Shown here piece after piece: positions 17,955-25,734 of a stretch of DNA of 64,000 nucleotides. The notes under the pieces were generated by a model, which was given only the letters and a program-made list of their open reading frames with translations, did no database searches and was not told the origin of the DNA. The DNA is taken from contig JALHOT010000001.1 of the NCBI GenBank assembly GCA_022842845.1, positions 121,842 through 185,841 of the forward strand, given 5' to 3'. Source of the stretch: Cyclobacteriaceae bacterium (GTDB taxonomy: Bacteria > Bacteroidota > Bacteroidia > Cytophagales > Cyclobacteriaceae). The stretch's first letter is position 1; the number at the start of each line of letters is the position of its first letter. The position numbers and the translations under genes are program-made.

Positions 17955-18710
17955 AGGCAAGTAGTCAGTAAACTGCAAAAGACGACTACCATACCATGAG
18001 AACATTTCACCATCAACAAAAATAACCTTTGCCATTGGCAGTATTTGTTGCAACTCAAGTTGATGTTTCTCCTTGAAGGGATAAGGTTCTGAGGTTAAGA
18101 ATACCAATGATGGATTGAGTCGCACTATATCTTCATCATTCAAAACCGGGTAGCGATCAGCATCAATGACATTCTTAAATGAAGCCTCCTCCAACATGCT
18201 ATTGATAAATGTGTGCTGACCGGCAGCCATCCAGGGTTTACGCCAAATAAGGTATAAAACCCTTTCCGCTGGAAAAGATTTGAGCTTTGCGAAACGATCT
18301 TCTATGCGCTGTACTAAAACAATAGCCTTTGTTGAAGTGTTTGAGAGGTCTCCCAGCATTTTTATCATTGTATAAGCATCAGAAAGCGTTACAACATCGC
18401 TTACCCATACAGGGTATCGTTTGGCCAGAAGCGTTATATCTTCTTTATTATTTTCTTCCTTATTGGCAATAATTAGATCCGGCTTGAGTCCTTCAATCAA
18501 ATCAATATCCAGCTTCTTTGTACCTCCAACAATAGCCTTTCTACCGCCCCAATCTTTAGGATGAACGCAAAATTTAGTAATCCCAACAACCTGCTGGTCG
18601 AGCCCAAGGTAAGCAAGCAATTCTGTCTGAGATGGCACCAGCGAAATGATTCGCCTGGGCACTTCAGGCACAGAAACCTCTCTTTGCAATTGATCTACTA
18701 CTATTGGCAT
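17928..18710 (-). CDS. BtuF-like helical-backbone metal/corrinoid receptor, no signal peptide
   Basis: 260 residues started at MPIVVDQLQREVSVPEVPRR. The N-terminal half has the type III periplasmic-binding fold pattern SLVPSQTELLAYLGLDQQVV followed by GITKFCVHP, then GTKKLDIDLIEGLKPDLII; the C-terminal lobe has RVLYLIWRKPWMAAGQHTF and LNPSLVFLTSEPYPF. This is the BtuF / cobalamin- or haem-binding family of ABC substrate receptors. No signal peptide or lipobox is visible from any upstream start, so it may stay in the cytoplasm. The only FecCD-type permease and ATPase in the window lie about 28 kb away (46851-48792). Confidence 0.82.
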   Translation of the reverse strand: MPIVVDQLQREVSVPEVPRRIISLVPSQTELLAYLGLDQQVVGITKFCVHPKDWGGRKAIVGGTKKLDIDLIEGLKPDLIIANKEENNKEDITLLAKRYPVWVSDVVTLSDAYTMIKMLGDLSNTSTKAIVLVQRIEDRFAKLKSFPAERVLYLIWRKPWMAAGQHTFINSMLEEASFKNVIDADRYPVLNDEDIVRLNPSLVFLTSEPYPFKEKHQLELQQILPMAKVIFVDGEMFSWYGSRLLQFTDYLPLLIKQLKT

Positions 18711-18851
18711 ATGCTTGACGAAGCTAAGATAGATCTTATAAATGCAAAAGTCCTGCATAGCATGGCTATACAGGACTCGCATGTGTTACGCACAGGGTAC
18801 GAAGAGAAAAGACCCTCTCAACAAAAACTCAACGCCCCCGCGCGTAATTTC

Positions 18852-19916
18852 TTATAATATCGTACGAAGCGATTGATTAGGGATTTCTACTGTAAAGGTA
18901 GTACCTATGTCCTTCAATGAAGAGACATCAATCGAACCATTCAACCTTTGAACGGTATCTTTTACGATAAACAAACCGATGCCATTGCCGTACGACTGAT
19001 CTGTAGCTCTGAAAAATCGGTCAAATATTTTTTGCTGGTATTGCTCCTCAACACCTATTCCATTGTCTTGTATGCGTATAGCACACATCAGCTTATTCAC
19101 TTCCACATCAACCCGGATGAAGGATTTTTGCTTTTGAAAATCCGCGTACTTGATTGCGTTAGAAATCAAATTGGTGATGATTGTTTTGATCCGGAAACTA
19201 TCCGAATACAAATCAACATTTTGATCAACTACCAACTCAATGTCTATGCGTTCAGTTTCATGAAAGTCGCGAAGATTGTCAATTTCTTCTGATATTACAG
19301 CCTTCAGATCAATTTTTTCTCGTTTAATTTCAAGGCGTTCACCCTTGAAAAAATCATTCATTTCCTCTAGATAAACATCTAGCTTCAAAAGGCTCTTTTT
19401 AATTAAACCGATGTACTCCAGTCGCTTTTCATTGGTTGCTGTTTCCGCCAGATTCACCAACCCCAGAACAGACCTGAGAGGCGCCTTTAAATCGTGTGTA
19501 GTTTTATAAAAAACCTGATCAAGGTGCAGATTGGACTCAAGTAATGCTTGCTCCCTTTTTTTGATCTCTGTTATATCATGTAGTTTCAGGACTAGCCCAC
19601 GTACATGTGTATCATTGAAGGAGTTTGTGACTTGAGCAGAAAAAAATCTTTTTTCCTTGTTAACGGGAAGACAGACGTCAACCATTTTAACAGGAGATGT
19701 ATCTGAGAACCGTTGCTTTAGCTCTCCCTCATTTTGCCCAGCAATAAATTCAAAGATCGATCGGCCCAACAACGCCATTGGCTCATGGCCTAGTATGTTA
19801 ATCACAGAAGAGGAGACGTATCTGATTTTAAAATCCTTGTCTGTAACGATGGTAATGTCAAAGGAGTTTTCTACCAACTCACGAAACATCTCTGTTTGTA
19901 CCTCCAGCTTCTCCAT
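18852..19916 (-). CDS. PAS-domain sensor histidine kinase
   Basis: 354 residues from an ATG 7 bases after a perfect Shine-Dalgarno; a GTG two codons earlier is less well spaced. A PAS domain covers about 8-115 (FDITIVTDKDFKIRYVSSSV, ending in LKLHDITEIKKRE). The H-box is TTHDLKAPLRSVLGL with phospho-acceptor His141. The ATPase domain has the N box NLISNAIKYA (249-258), the G1 box DNGIG (284-288), an F box around FDRFFRA and the G2 box GNGIGLFIVK (310-319). There is no transmembrane segment, so it is a cytoplasmic sensor. No response regulator is adjacent. It follows two YfiR genes on the same strand, 44 bases after the stop of the second. Confidence 0.92.
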   Translation of the reverse strand: MEKLEVQTEMFRELVENSFDITIVTDKDFKIRYVSSSVINILGHEPMALLGRSIFEFIAGQNEGELKQRFSDTSPVKMVDVCLPVNKEKRFFSAQVTNSFNDTHVRGLVLKLHDITEIKKREQALLESNLHLDQVFYKTTHDLKAPLRSVLGLVNLAETATNEKRLEYIGLIKKSLLKLDVYLEEMNDFFKGERLEIKREKIDLKAVISEEIDNLRDFHETERIDIELVVDQNVDLYSDSFRIKTIITNLISNAIKYADFQKQKSFIRVDVEVNKLMCAIRIQDNGIGVEEQYQQKIFDRFFRATDQSYGNGIGLFIVKDTVQRLNGSIDVSSLKDIGTTFTVEIPNQSLRTIL

Positions 19917-19923
19917 ATTCACC

Positions 19924-19930
19924 CCTCCTT
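19924..19930 (-). promoter_or_regulatory. Perfect Shine-Dalgarno AAGGAGG of the histidine kinase gene
   Basis: Minus-strand AAGGAGG lies 7 bases before the ATG at 19916, ideal spacing for pairing with the anti-Shine-Dalgarno of 16S rRNA. It decides the start in favour of this ATG. Such a site is exceptional among the genes in this window. Confidence 0.75.
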
Positions 19931-19960
19931 CTTAACTACTCCTATGGACCAGGAAAATAC

Positions 19961-20470
19961 TTAGATTAAAATGGCCATGCTGCTTAGCTGGCTTGATACT
20001 TTCAGGTTATTGCTTCCGAAAGTGCTCTGGTTCATTTCGAACTTAAGTTTACCATCAACCACTTTAAAGTTGATGCAACTTCCCTTTTGTGCAAGTCCGT
20101 TACCGTTGGTAATGGTCAACACAGGTTTACCAGTGATGCTACCTTTGATAGCTTCAAATTGATTGCTCTTACTTCTTCCTAAATATACCACGGCACAAGT
20201 GGCTGCTTCTTCAGGAGAACTAAGTTTCTTAATTACATACTTCTTACTGCCTTTTGGTTTACCGTCATAGCGTTGCTTGAGAGTATTGAAAACATCTTCT
20301 TCTCCCATCACACCTATGACAAAATCACCACCCTCAGCTTCGTTAGGCCATTGCACATACTTAATAAAATTATAAAGCATGGCCGAGTGGATTTCATGAA
20401 CTTCAGCTTCCTGGGCTGAGGCCAGGAAAAACGAGAAAAGCATTACGCTCAAAACAAGTAACTTTTTCAT
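19961..20470 (-). CDS. YfiR-family (DUF4154) periplasmic protein, copy 1
   Basis: 169 residues with a signal peptide (MKKLLVLSVMLFSFFLASAQ). The mature part has the DUF4154/YfiR pattern: an N-terminal helix MLYNFIKYVQWPNE, a strand FVIGVMGEEDVF, a central VVYLGRS and a C-terminal VLTITNGNGLAQKGSCINF with VDGKLKFEMN. In Pseudomonas, YfiR is a periplasmic repressor of the membrane diguanylate cyclase YfiN. No YfiN homologue is seen here. The downstream gene is a cytoplasmic PAS kinase. Closely similar to the copy at 20565-21080, from which it is separated by a terminator. Confidence 0.88.
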   Translation of the reverse strand: MKKLLVLSVMLFSFFLASAQEAEVHEIHSAMLYNFIKYVQWPNEAEGGDFVIGVMGEEDVFNTLKQRYDGKPKGSKKYVIKKLSSPEEAATCAVVYLGRSKSNQFEAIKGSITGKPVLTITNGNGLAQKGSCINFKVVDGKLKFEMNQSTFGSNNLKVSSQLSSMAILI

Positions 20471-20510
20471 GGGGCTCTTAGGTTATTGGTTACGCAATCT
20501 ACAATTTTCG

Positions 20511-20547
20511 TTCAATAAGAAGAAGCCCCAGCGGTAAAGCCGGGGCT
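20511..20547 (-). terminator. Intrinsic terminator between the two YfiR genes
   Basis: AGCCCCAGC (20524-20532) faces GCCGGGGCT (20539-20547), a 9-bp stem with one mismatch and the loop GGTAAA. On the minus strand the stem is followed by TCTTCTTATT. It lies about 18 bases after the stop of the upstream YfiR gene (20565), so the two YfiR copies are probably separate transcription units. Confidence 0.75.
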
Positions 20548-20564
20548 AATTCCCAAACAACCCA

Positions 20565-21080
20565 TTAAATCACTATCGCCATTGAAGAGAGTGCACTTGA
20601 CACTTTGAGGTTAGAGGCCTCTACTGCCTTTTGGTTCAACTCAAACTTCAACTTATTATCGATGGTACGGAAGTTAATCGCGCTACCTTTTTCACCAAGT
20701 CCTGCTTTATCAGTTATGATCAAGGTGTTTTTACCTTTTACTTTATTGCTGATGGCTTCGAACTCACCACTCTTTGATCTGTCTATGTAAACCACATCGC
20801 ACTCAGAAAGCTCGGCAGATGAGTTGAATTTCTTAATCACATAAGTCTTACCTCCGCGCTCTTTACCACCGTGCCATGCATTGAGTGTATTAAATATTTC
20901 AGAGTTTCCAACCACTCCGATCACAAACTCACCTCCACTAGCCTGGTTAGGCCACTGTACGTACTTAACAAAGTTCACCATCATCATAGAGTAAACTTCA
21001 TGCACGGGTCTGTCTTGTGCGAATACATTAACACTGGCAAGGACTGCAAGCGATAGAACTAGGCTCTTAATTGTTTTCAT
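20565..21080 (-). CDS. YfiR-family (DUF4154) periplasmic protein, copy 2
   Basis: 171 residues from MKTIKSLVLSLAVLASVNVF (signal peptide ending in AQ); 12 extra N-terminal residues from an earlier ATG would precede the signal and are rejected. It shares with copy 1 the MMMVNFVKYVQWPNQ helix, FVIGVVGNSEIFNTL, VVYIDRSKSGEFEAI, LIITDKAGLGEKGSAINFRT and LKVSSALSSMAIVI. The two are clearly tandem duplicates that have diverged. Periplasmic. Its role may be ligand sensing or redox sensing as for Pseudomonas YfiR, which is inference; the cysteines of YfiR are not conserved in this copy's C-terminal half. Confidence 0.88.
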   Translation of the reverse strand: MKTIKSLVLSLAVLASVNVFAQDRPVHEVYSMMMVNFVKYVQWPNQASGGEFVIGVVGNSEIFNTLNAWHGGKERGGKTYVIKKFNSSAELSECDVVYIDRSKSGEFEAISNKVKGKNTLIITDKAGLGEKGSAINFRTIDNKLKFELNQKAVEASNLKVSSALSSMAIVI

Positions 21081-21112
21081 GTTGTTTGAGAGTTTTTGTG
21101 TTATTTGTTGAC

Positions 21113-21149
21113 ACAAAAGTAGGCCCCTCCAGGTAGCTGGAAGGGCCTA
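21113..21149 (-). terminator. Intrinsic terminator downstream of the M42 peptidase gene
   Basis: TAGGCCCCTCCAG (21120-21132) pairs with CTGGAAGGGCCTA (21137-21149), a 13-bp stem with one mismatch and a GTAG loop. On the minus strand it is followed by CTTTTGTG. It separates the M42 peptidase (stop at 21242) from YfiR copy 2. Confidence 0.78.
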
Positions 21150-21241
21150 TATAATTCTCAAACTTTCTAATGTAAGATTTTCACGAATGCTGGCCTGTTC
21201 ATCGGGCCATTTTAAGCAAAAACCGCTTTTTTAGCCCAAAA

Positions 21242-22312
21242 TCATTTAATATACCGGAAGTCGTGCCCGGATTTTAATTGTAGAAGGAACTCATAAATTA
21301 ACTGAATTACATTTTCTACATCCTTTTTGTGCACCATCTCTACAGTTGTGTGCATGTATTTGAGCGGAAGTGATATCAGCGCAGAGGCAACCCCTTCAGC
21401 AGAATAGGCAAAAGAATCTGTATCGGTACCGGTAGAACGCGATACCGCCTGCCGCTGGAAAGGTATCTTTTGCTTCTCGGCCGTGTTCAGCACCATTTTT
21501 AGCACATTATTTTGAACAGCAGGGCCATAACACAAAACGGGGCCGGAGCCAGCTTTTAGATTACCACTCTCCTTCTTATTGTACATGGGTGACTGGGTGT
21601 CGTGGGTCACATCTGTACATATGGCCAGGTCTGGCTTAATTCTACGGGAAATCATTTCTGCCCCTCTCAGGCCTATCTCTTCTTGTACTGAGTTGACTAT
21701 ATAAAGGCCGAAGGGCAGCTTTTTCTTGTTTTCTTTTAGCCTTCTGGTAACCTCGGCAATCATAAAGCCACCCATGCGGTTATCCAAGGCACGCCCCACC
21801 AGCCAATCGCCATTCAACTCCATCAACTCATCTTCAAAAGTGATTACACAGCCCACATGAATACCCATGGATTCAACCTCTTTCTTATTCTCTGCCCCCA
21901 CATCAATGAAGATGTTTTTCATGGATGGAGATTCCTCTCTGGCTGCATCGCGCACATGAATGGCCGGCCATCCGAAAATACCTTTGACTATACCTTTTTC
22001 AGTATGAATGTTTACCCGTTTACTTGGGGCAATCTGATGGTCAGACCCACCATTCTTTCGAACGTAGATATAACCATCATCAGTAATGTAGTTAACGAAC
22101 CAAGATATTTCATCAGCGTGGGCTTCGATGACCACTTTATAAGGTGCTTTAGGATTTACAACACCTACTACGGTTCCATATACATCTACAATATAATCAT
22201 CTATGTAAGGCTTCAGGTAATCTAACCAGATCTGCTGTCCCGAAGATTCAAAACCTGTAGGAGATGCATTGTTCAAATAATCGTATAGGAATTTTTTGCT
22301 CTTCTTATCCAT
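21242..22312 (-). CDS. M42-family metallo-aminopeptidase
   Basis: 356 residues. Zinc-binding and catalytic motifs of the M42 (FrvX/TET-like) family are in order: EAHADEISWFV, RALDNRMGGF, NSVQEEIGLRGAE with the catalytic Glu pair, CTDVTHDTQSP and MHTTVEMVHKKDVEN. These enzymes form large cytoplasmic tetrahedral or dodecameric complexes that trim short peptides; some act as endoglucanases, but the motif set favours an aminopeptidase. There is no signal peptide. It lies 23 bases downstream of the propionyl-CoA-type carboxyltransferase on the same strand and is probably co-transcribed with it. Confidence 0.92.
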   Translation of the reverse strand: MDKKSKKFLYDYLNNASPTGFESSGQQIWLDYLKPYIDDYIVDVYGTVVGVVNPKAPYKVVIEAHADEISWFVNYITDDGYIYVRKNGGSDHQIAPSKRVNIHTEKGIVKGIFGWPAIHVRDAAREESPSMKNIFIDVGAENKKEVESMGIHVGCVITFEDELMELNGDWLVGRALDNRMGGFMIAEVTRRLKENKKKLPFGLYIVNSVQEEIGLRGAEMISRRIKPDLAICTDVTHDTQSPMYNKKESGNLKAGSGPVLCYGPAVQNNVLKMVLNTAEKQKIPFQRQAVSRSTGTDTDSFAYSAEGVASALISLPLKYMHTTVEMVHKKDVENVIQLIYEFLLQLKSGHDFRYIK

Positions 22313-22335
22313 AGCTAAAAGTTGTTCATTATTCT

Positions 22336-23907
22336 TTATAAAGGAATATTTCCGTGCTTCTTCTTTGGCAGCTTATCAACCTTATTTTCCAGCATCTTAA
22401 AAGCCCTGATTAACTTTTCTCTCGTTTGATCTGGATAAATAACTTCATCAATAAAACCTCTGTGGGCTGCTCGATAAGGGTTGGCAAACTTGCGTGTGTA
22501 CTCATCTACCTTCTCGTCTAATTTAGCCTGTGGATCACTGGCTTCCGAGATCTCCTTCTTAAAAATGATTTCGGCCGCACCTTTTGCGCCCATTACTGCA
22601 ATTTCAGACGTTGGCCAGGCATAATTTAAGTCTGCGCCAATATGTTTACTATTCATAACATCATAAGCGCCACCATAAGCCTTTCGCGTAATCACTGTCA
22701 CACGGGGTACCGTAGCTTCAGAAAAAGCAAAAAGAAGTTTAGCGCCATTGGTGATAATCGCGTTCCACTCCTGATCTGTGCCAGGTAAAAAACCGGGGAC
22801 ATCTTCAAACACTAAGAGCGGAATATTAAAACAATCGCAGAAGCGCACAAAACGGGCTGCCTTTACACTGGCATCTATATCTAACACGCCAGCTAAAACG
22901 GCAGGCTGATTGCCTACTATACCAATGCTTCTTCCCGCTAATCGCGCAAAACCAACAACAATATTCTCTGCGTAATTCTTATGTACTTCAAAAAAAGAAG
23001 CATCATCTACAACACCGCTGATTACCTCACGCATATCGTAAGGTTGATTAGGGTTAGCAGGAATTATGGTATTTAAAGCAGGGCGTAATTCATTGCCTTC
23101 TGCATAGGGTTTTCTAGGTGCATCATCCTCGCAATTTTGGGGCAAATAGCTAAGCAGTTGCTTGATGTTTTGAATACACTCTACCTCATTGGCGGAAGCA
23201 AAATGCGTTACACCACTTTTCGTGCTGTGTGTTGAGGCACCCCCTAACTCTTCTGCAGTAACATTTTCGTGGGTTACTGTTTTCACAACGTTCGGACCCG
23301 TTACAAACATGAAGGAAGTATTCTCCACCATGAAGATAAAGTCGGTGATAGCTGGTGAATACACCGCACCTCCTGCACAAGGGCCCATGATGGCCGAAAT
23401 CTGAGGAATTACACCTGAAGCCAGTGTGTTTCGATAAAAGATATCTGCATAACCTCCCAAAGAAACAACCCCTTCTTGAATGCGGGCCCCGCCAGAATCA
23501 TTCAAACCAATAACCGGGGCACCATTCTTCATGGCCATATCCATGATCTTCACGATTTTTTCAGCGTGCGTTTCAGACAATGATCCTCCAAAGACTGTAA
23601 AATCCTGCGAGAAAACATACACTAAGCGACCTGCTACTGTTCCGTAGCCTGTCACCACACCATCGCCCAAATAATATTCCTTATCAAGGCCAAAGTCTTT
23701 GCAACGATGCATAACAAACTTATCAAGCTCTTCAAAAGAACCTTCATCAAGCAACAAATGAATACGTTCCCGTGCGGTTAACTTTCCTTTTGCGTGCTGC
23801 TGCTCTATTCTTTTGGCACCACCACCTTGTAAAGACTCATTATTCCTGCGATCCAGCTCATCAAATTTTGCTTGTAGTACCGGGTCGTTTACGCTCCTTT
23901 TTGTCAT
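22336..23907 (-). CDS. Acyl-CoA carboxylase carboxyltransferase subunit, propionyl-CoA type
   Basis: 523 residues. Motifs of PccB / methylmalonyl-CoA decarboxylase alpha are clear: [76 protein letters not shown] in the N-half, and [33 protein letters not shown] in the C-half. It transfers carboxyl from biotin to propionyl-CoA (or the reverse). The biotin-carrier and biotin carboxylase subunits are not nearby. Separate in sequence type from the methylcrotonyl-type subunit at 5017-6645. The upstream minus-strand sequence has a near-match promoter box TATATTTC. Confidence 0.92.
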   Translation of the reverse strand: MTKRSVNDPVLQAKFDELDRRNNESLQGGGAKRIEQQHAKGKLTARERIHLLLDEGSFEELDKFVMHRCKDFGLDKEYYLGDGVVTGYGTVAGRLVYVFSQDFTVFGGSLSETHAEKIVKIMDMAMKNGAPVIGLNDSGGARIQEGVVSLGGYADIFYRNTLASGVIPQISAIMGPCAGGAVYSPAITDFIFMVENTSFMFVTGPNVVKTVTHENVTAEELGGASTHSTKSGVTHFASANEVECIQNIKQLLSYLPQNCEDDAPRKPYAEGNELRPALNTIIPANPNQPYDMREVISGVVDDASFFEVHKNYAENIVVGFARLAGRSIGIVGNQPAVLAGVLDIDASVKAARFVRFCDCFNIPLLVFEDVPGFLPGTDQEWNAIITNGAKLLFAFSEATVPRVTVITRKAYGGAYDVMNSKHIGADLNYAWPTSEIAVMGAKGAAEIIFKKEISEASDPQAKLDEKVDEYTRKFANPYRAAHRGFIDEVIYPDQTREKLIRAFKMLENKVDKLPKKKHGNIPL

Positions 23908-23982
23908 GATCAGTTGGCTAATAAATACCCCGAAATATAGTGTGCTTTAGTCTATGCACGAAGCCGAATCCATAAATCCTTC

Positions 23983-23990
23983 TATTTTTG
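23983..23990 (+). promoter_or_regulatory. -7 promoter element TATTTTTG upstream of ppx
   Basis: Exact TAnnTTTG match, 13 bases before the ATG at 24004. No distinct -33 TTTG is visible at the expected distance. Confidence 0.45.
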
Positions 23991-24003
23991 CGGTGCCAAA
24001 ATT

Positions 24004-24936
24004 ATGCTTGACAGAGTCGCCATTATTGATCTGGGAACTAACACCTTTCATTTGCTCATCGCTGAGCAGACGGAGGAGCAGTACAAGTTCATTTACCGGG
24101 AAAGATTGGCAGTAAGGTTAGGACAACGCGGGATCAATCAAGGCATTATCCAACCTGATGCCATTGACAGGGCTATACGGGCCTTATCAAGCTTTAAAAC
24201 AACAATCGATCAACATGATGTTATTAAAGTTTTTGCTTTCGGGACAAGCGCACTTCGCAATGCAAAAAATGTTGAAGAGGTAGTAAGCATATTTAAAGAT
24301 AAAGCAGGCATAGAAGTCACCATTATTTCTGGTGACCGCGAGGCAGAATTGATATTTATGGGTGTAAGATCCGGGCTGGCCCTTGGCAAGGACTATTCGC
24401 TGGTAATGGACATAGGCGGTGGCAGTGTGGAGTTTATCATTGGTAACGATGATAAAATTGTTTGGAAACAAAGCTTCGAAATTGGCGCCCAGCGATTGCT
24501 TGAGATGTTCCACAGAACAGACCCGATTGAAGCATCTGAGATTGACGAACTCACTCAATATTTCATACAACAGCTTACACCTCTTTTAGCGGCTCTTGGC
24601 AAATGGCAACCCGATACGCTCATTGGCTCTTCTGGCACATTTGATACACTCAGTGACATTTATTGTATAGAGCATGGCATTAACAAAAAAGAGGAATCGA
24701 TAGAAACCCCTTTGACCATCAATGGGTTTTATGAGATTCTTGAGGAGTTATTGGTGAAGAACCGAGAAGAACGTTTGATGATGCCGGGAATGATTGAGAT
24801 GCGGGTAGATATGATTGTAGTGGCCAGTTGTCTTATTAACTATCTCTTGCAACAATACACCTTCAAAAAGATTCGCGTTTCCACCTATGCCCTAAAAGAA
24901 GGCATTCTCTACTCCCTAAAAAACAAGAGTCAGTAA
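24004..24936 (+). CDS. Exopolyphosphatase / pppGpp phosphohydrolase (Ppx/GppA family)
   Basis: 310 residues, the short form with only the two actin-like ATPase subdomains. Motifs: AIIDLGTNTFHLLIAE (phosphate 1), AFGTSALRNAKN, ISGDREAELIFMGV with the catalytic Glu, DIGGGSVEFIIG (phosphate 2) and GSSGTFDTLSD. It hydrolyses polyphosphate or pppGpp in the cytoplasm. The HD-like C-terminal domain of E. coli Ppx is absent. Its last codons lie inside the terminator hairpin of the convergent YfiR gene. Confidence 0.93.
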   Translation: MLDRVAIIDLGTNTFHLLIAEQTEEQYKFIYRERLAVRLGQRGINQGIIQPDAIDRAIRALSSFKTTIDQHDVIKVFAFGTSALRNAKNVEEVVSIFKDKAGIEVTIISGDREAELIFMGVRSGLALGKDYSLVMDIGGGSVEFIIGNDDKIVWKQSFEIGAQRLLEMFHRTDPIEASEIDELTQYFIQQLTPLLAALGKWQPDTLIGSSGTFDTLSDIYCIEHGINKKEESIETPLTINGFYEILEELLVKNREERLMMPGMIEMRVDMIVVASCLINYLLQQYTFKKIRVSTYALKEGILYSLKNKSQ

Positions 24937-24949
24937 AAGATACTGACTC
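24916..24949 (-). terminator. Intrinsic terminator of YfiR copy 3, nested in the 3' end of ppx
   Basis: GAGTCAGTA (24927-24935) and TACTGACTC (24941-24949) form a perfect 9-bp stem with a 5-base loop. On the minus strand it is followed by TTGTTTTTTAG. The stem contains the last sense codons and the stop codon of ppx, so ppx coding and this terminator are fixed together. Confidence 0.85.
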
Positions 24950-24973
24950 CTGAAATCCAGAAGGTATTCTGCT

Positions 24974-25486
24974 TTAGATAGTTTCGTTGATCAAGGGTTG
25001 AATCTGACCGGAAGTTTTAATCTGCCTTGTTTGGAGCTCAGTATTGTTAACGTCAATGCGAAGTTTATCGCCTACCACAATAAAACTCATACCTGCTCCC
25101 TTCTTATGAAGGCCCTCTCTTTCTGCTATAATTAAAACTGGCATACCAGATGTTTTCTTTCTGATCTCTTCCAATTGAGCACTCTTGCCATCAGATAAAT
25201 ACAAAACGTGAGGATCTTCAATGCCAGTAAGCTCTTCTATTTGAGTAATCTTGATTGGCAAACCATTAATACTTTTACCAACGAAGGCCTTTCGCATTTC
25301 ATCAATTACTCTCGACTTTCCGTACACAATTATAGCGAACTCAGTTTTACCGGAAGTGGGCCAGGACATGTATTTGGTTACTCCATAAACAAAAAGTGAA
25401 TAAGCCTGATAATTGGTGGTCTGAGCATGTGCTTTGAAGCCGAAGCTTAACAGGCAAATCAGTACAAAGGATAGTCTAATTTTCAT
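24974..25486 (-). CDS. YfiR-family (DUF4154) periplasmic protein, copy 3
   Basis: 170 residues with a signal peptide (MKIRLSFVLICLLSFGFKAH, then AQ). It keeps the family pattern: LFVYGVTKYMSWPTSGKTEF, AIIVYGKSRVIDEM, HVLYLSDGKSAQLEEI, VLIIAEREGLHKKGAGMSF and GDKLRIDVNNTEL. It is more diverged than the tandem pair at 19961-21080 and stands alone. The 248 bases upstream hold no recognisable gene. Periplasmic; the role is inferred only from the family. Confidence 0.85.
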   Translation of the reverse strand: MKIRLSFVLICLLSFGFKAHAQTTNYQAYSLFVYGVTKYMSWPTSGKTEFAIIVYGKSRVIDEMRKAFVGKSINGLPIKITQIEELTGIEDPHVLYLSDGKSAQLEEIRKKTSGMPVLIIAEREGLHKKGAGMSFIVVGDKLRIDVNNTELQTRQIKTSGQIQPLINETI

Positions 25487-25734
25487 CTCATTTTCTGTTT
25501 AAGTCAATTTACCTTACCACAGCTGGTATATCGTTTAATAATAAACAACAGGACGTCATCCCTAATTAGCAAACCCTATGCCTTAATTGTAAAAGTAGGC
25601 TAACGTGTGAAATTATGCGAAATTAAGCTTTTATGACCATATTACTGTCTTTAAAAAAAGACGATCTCGGTCAAAAACTAACCTCCCGTATCACAACGCT
25701 GATCCGAGAAACCAAACCCAACAGTAAAACCTTG

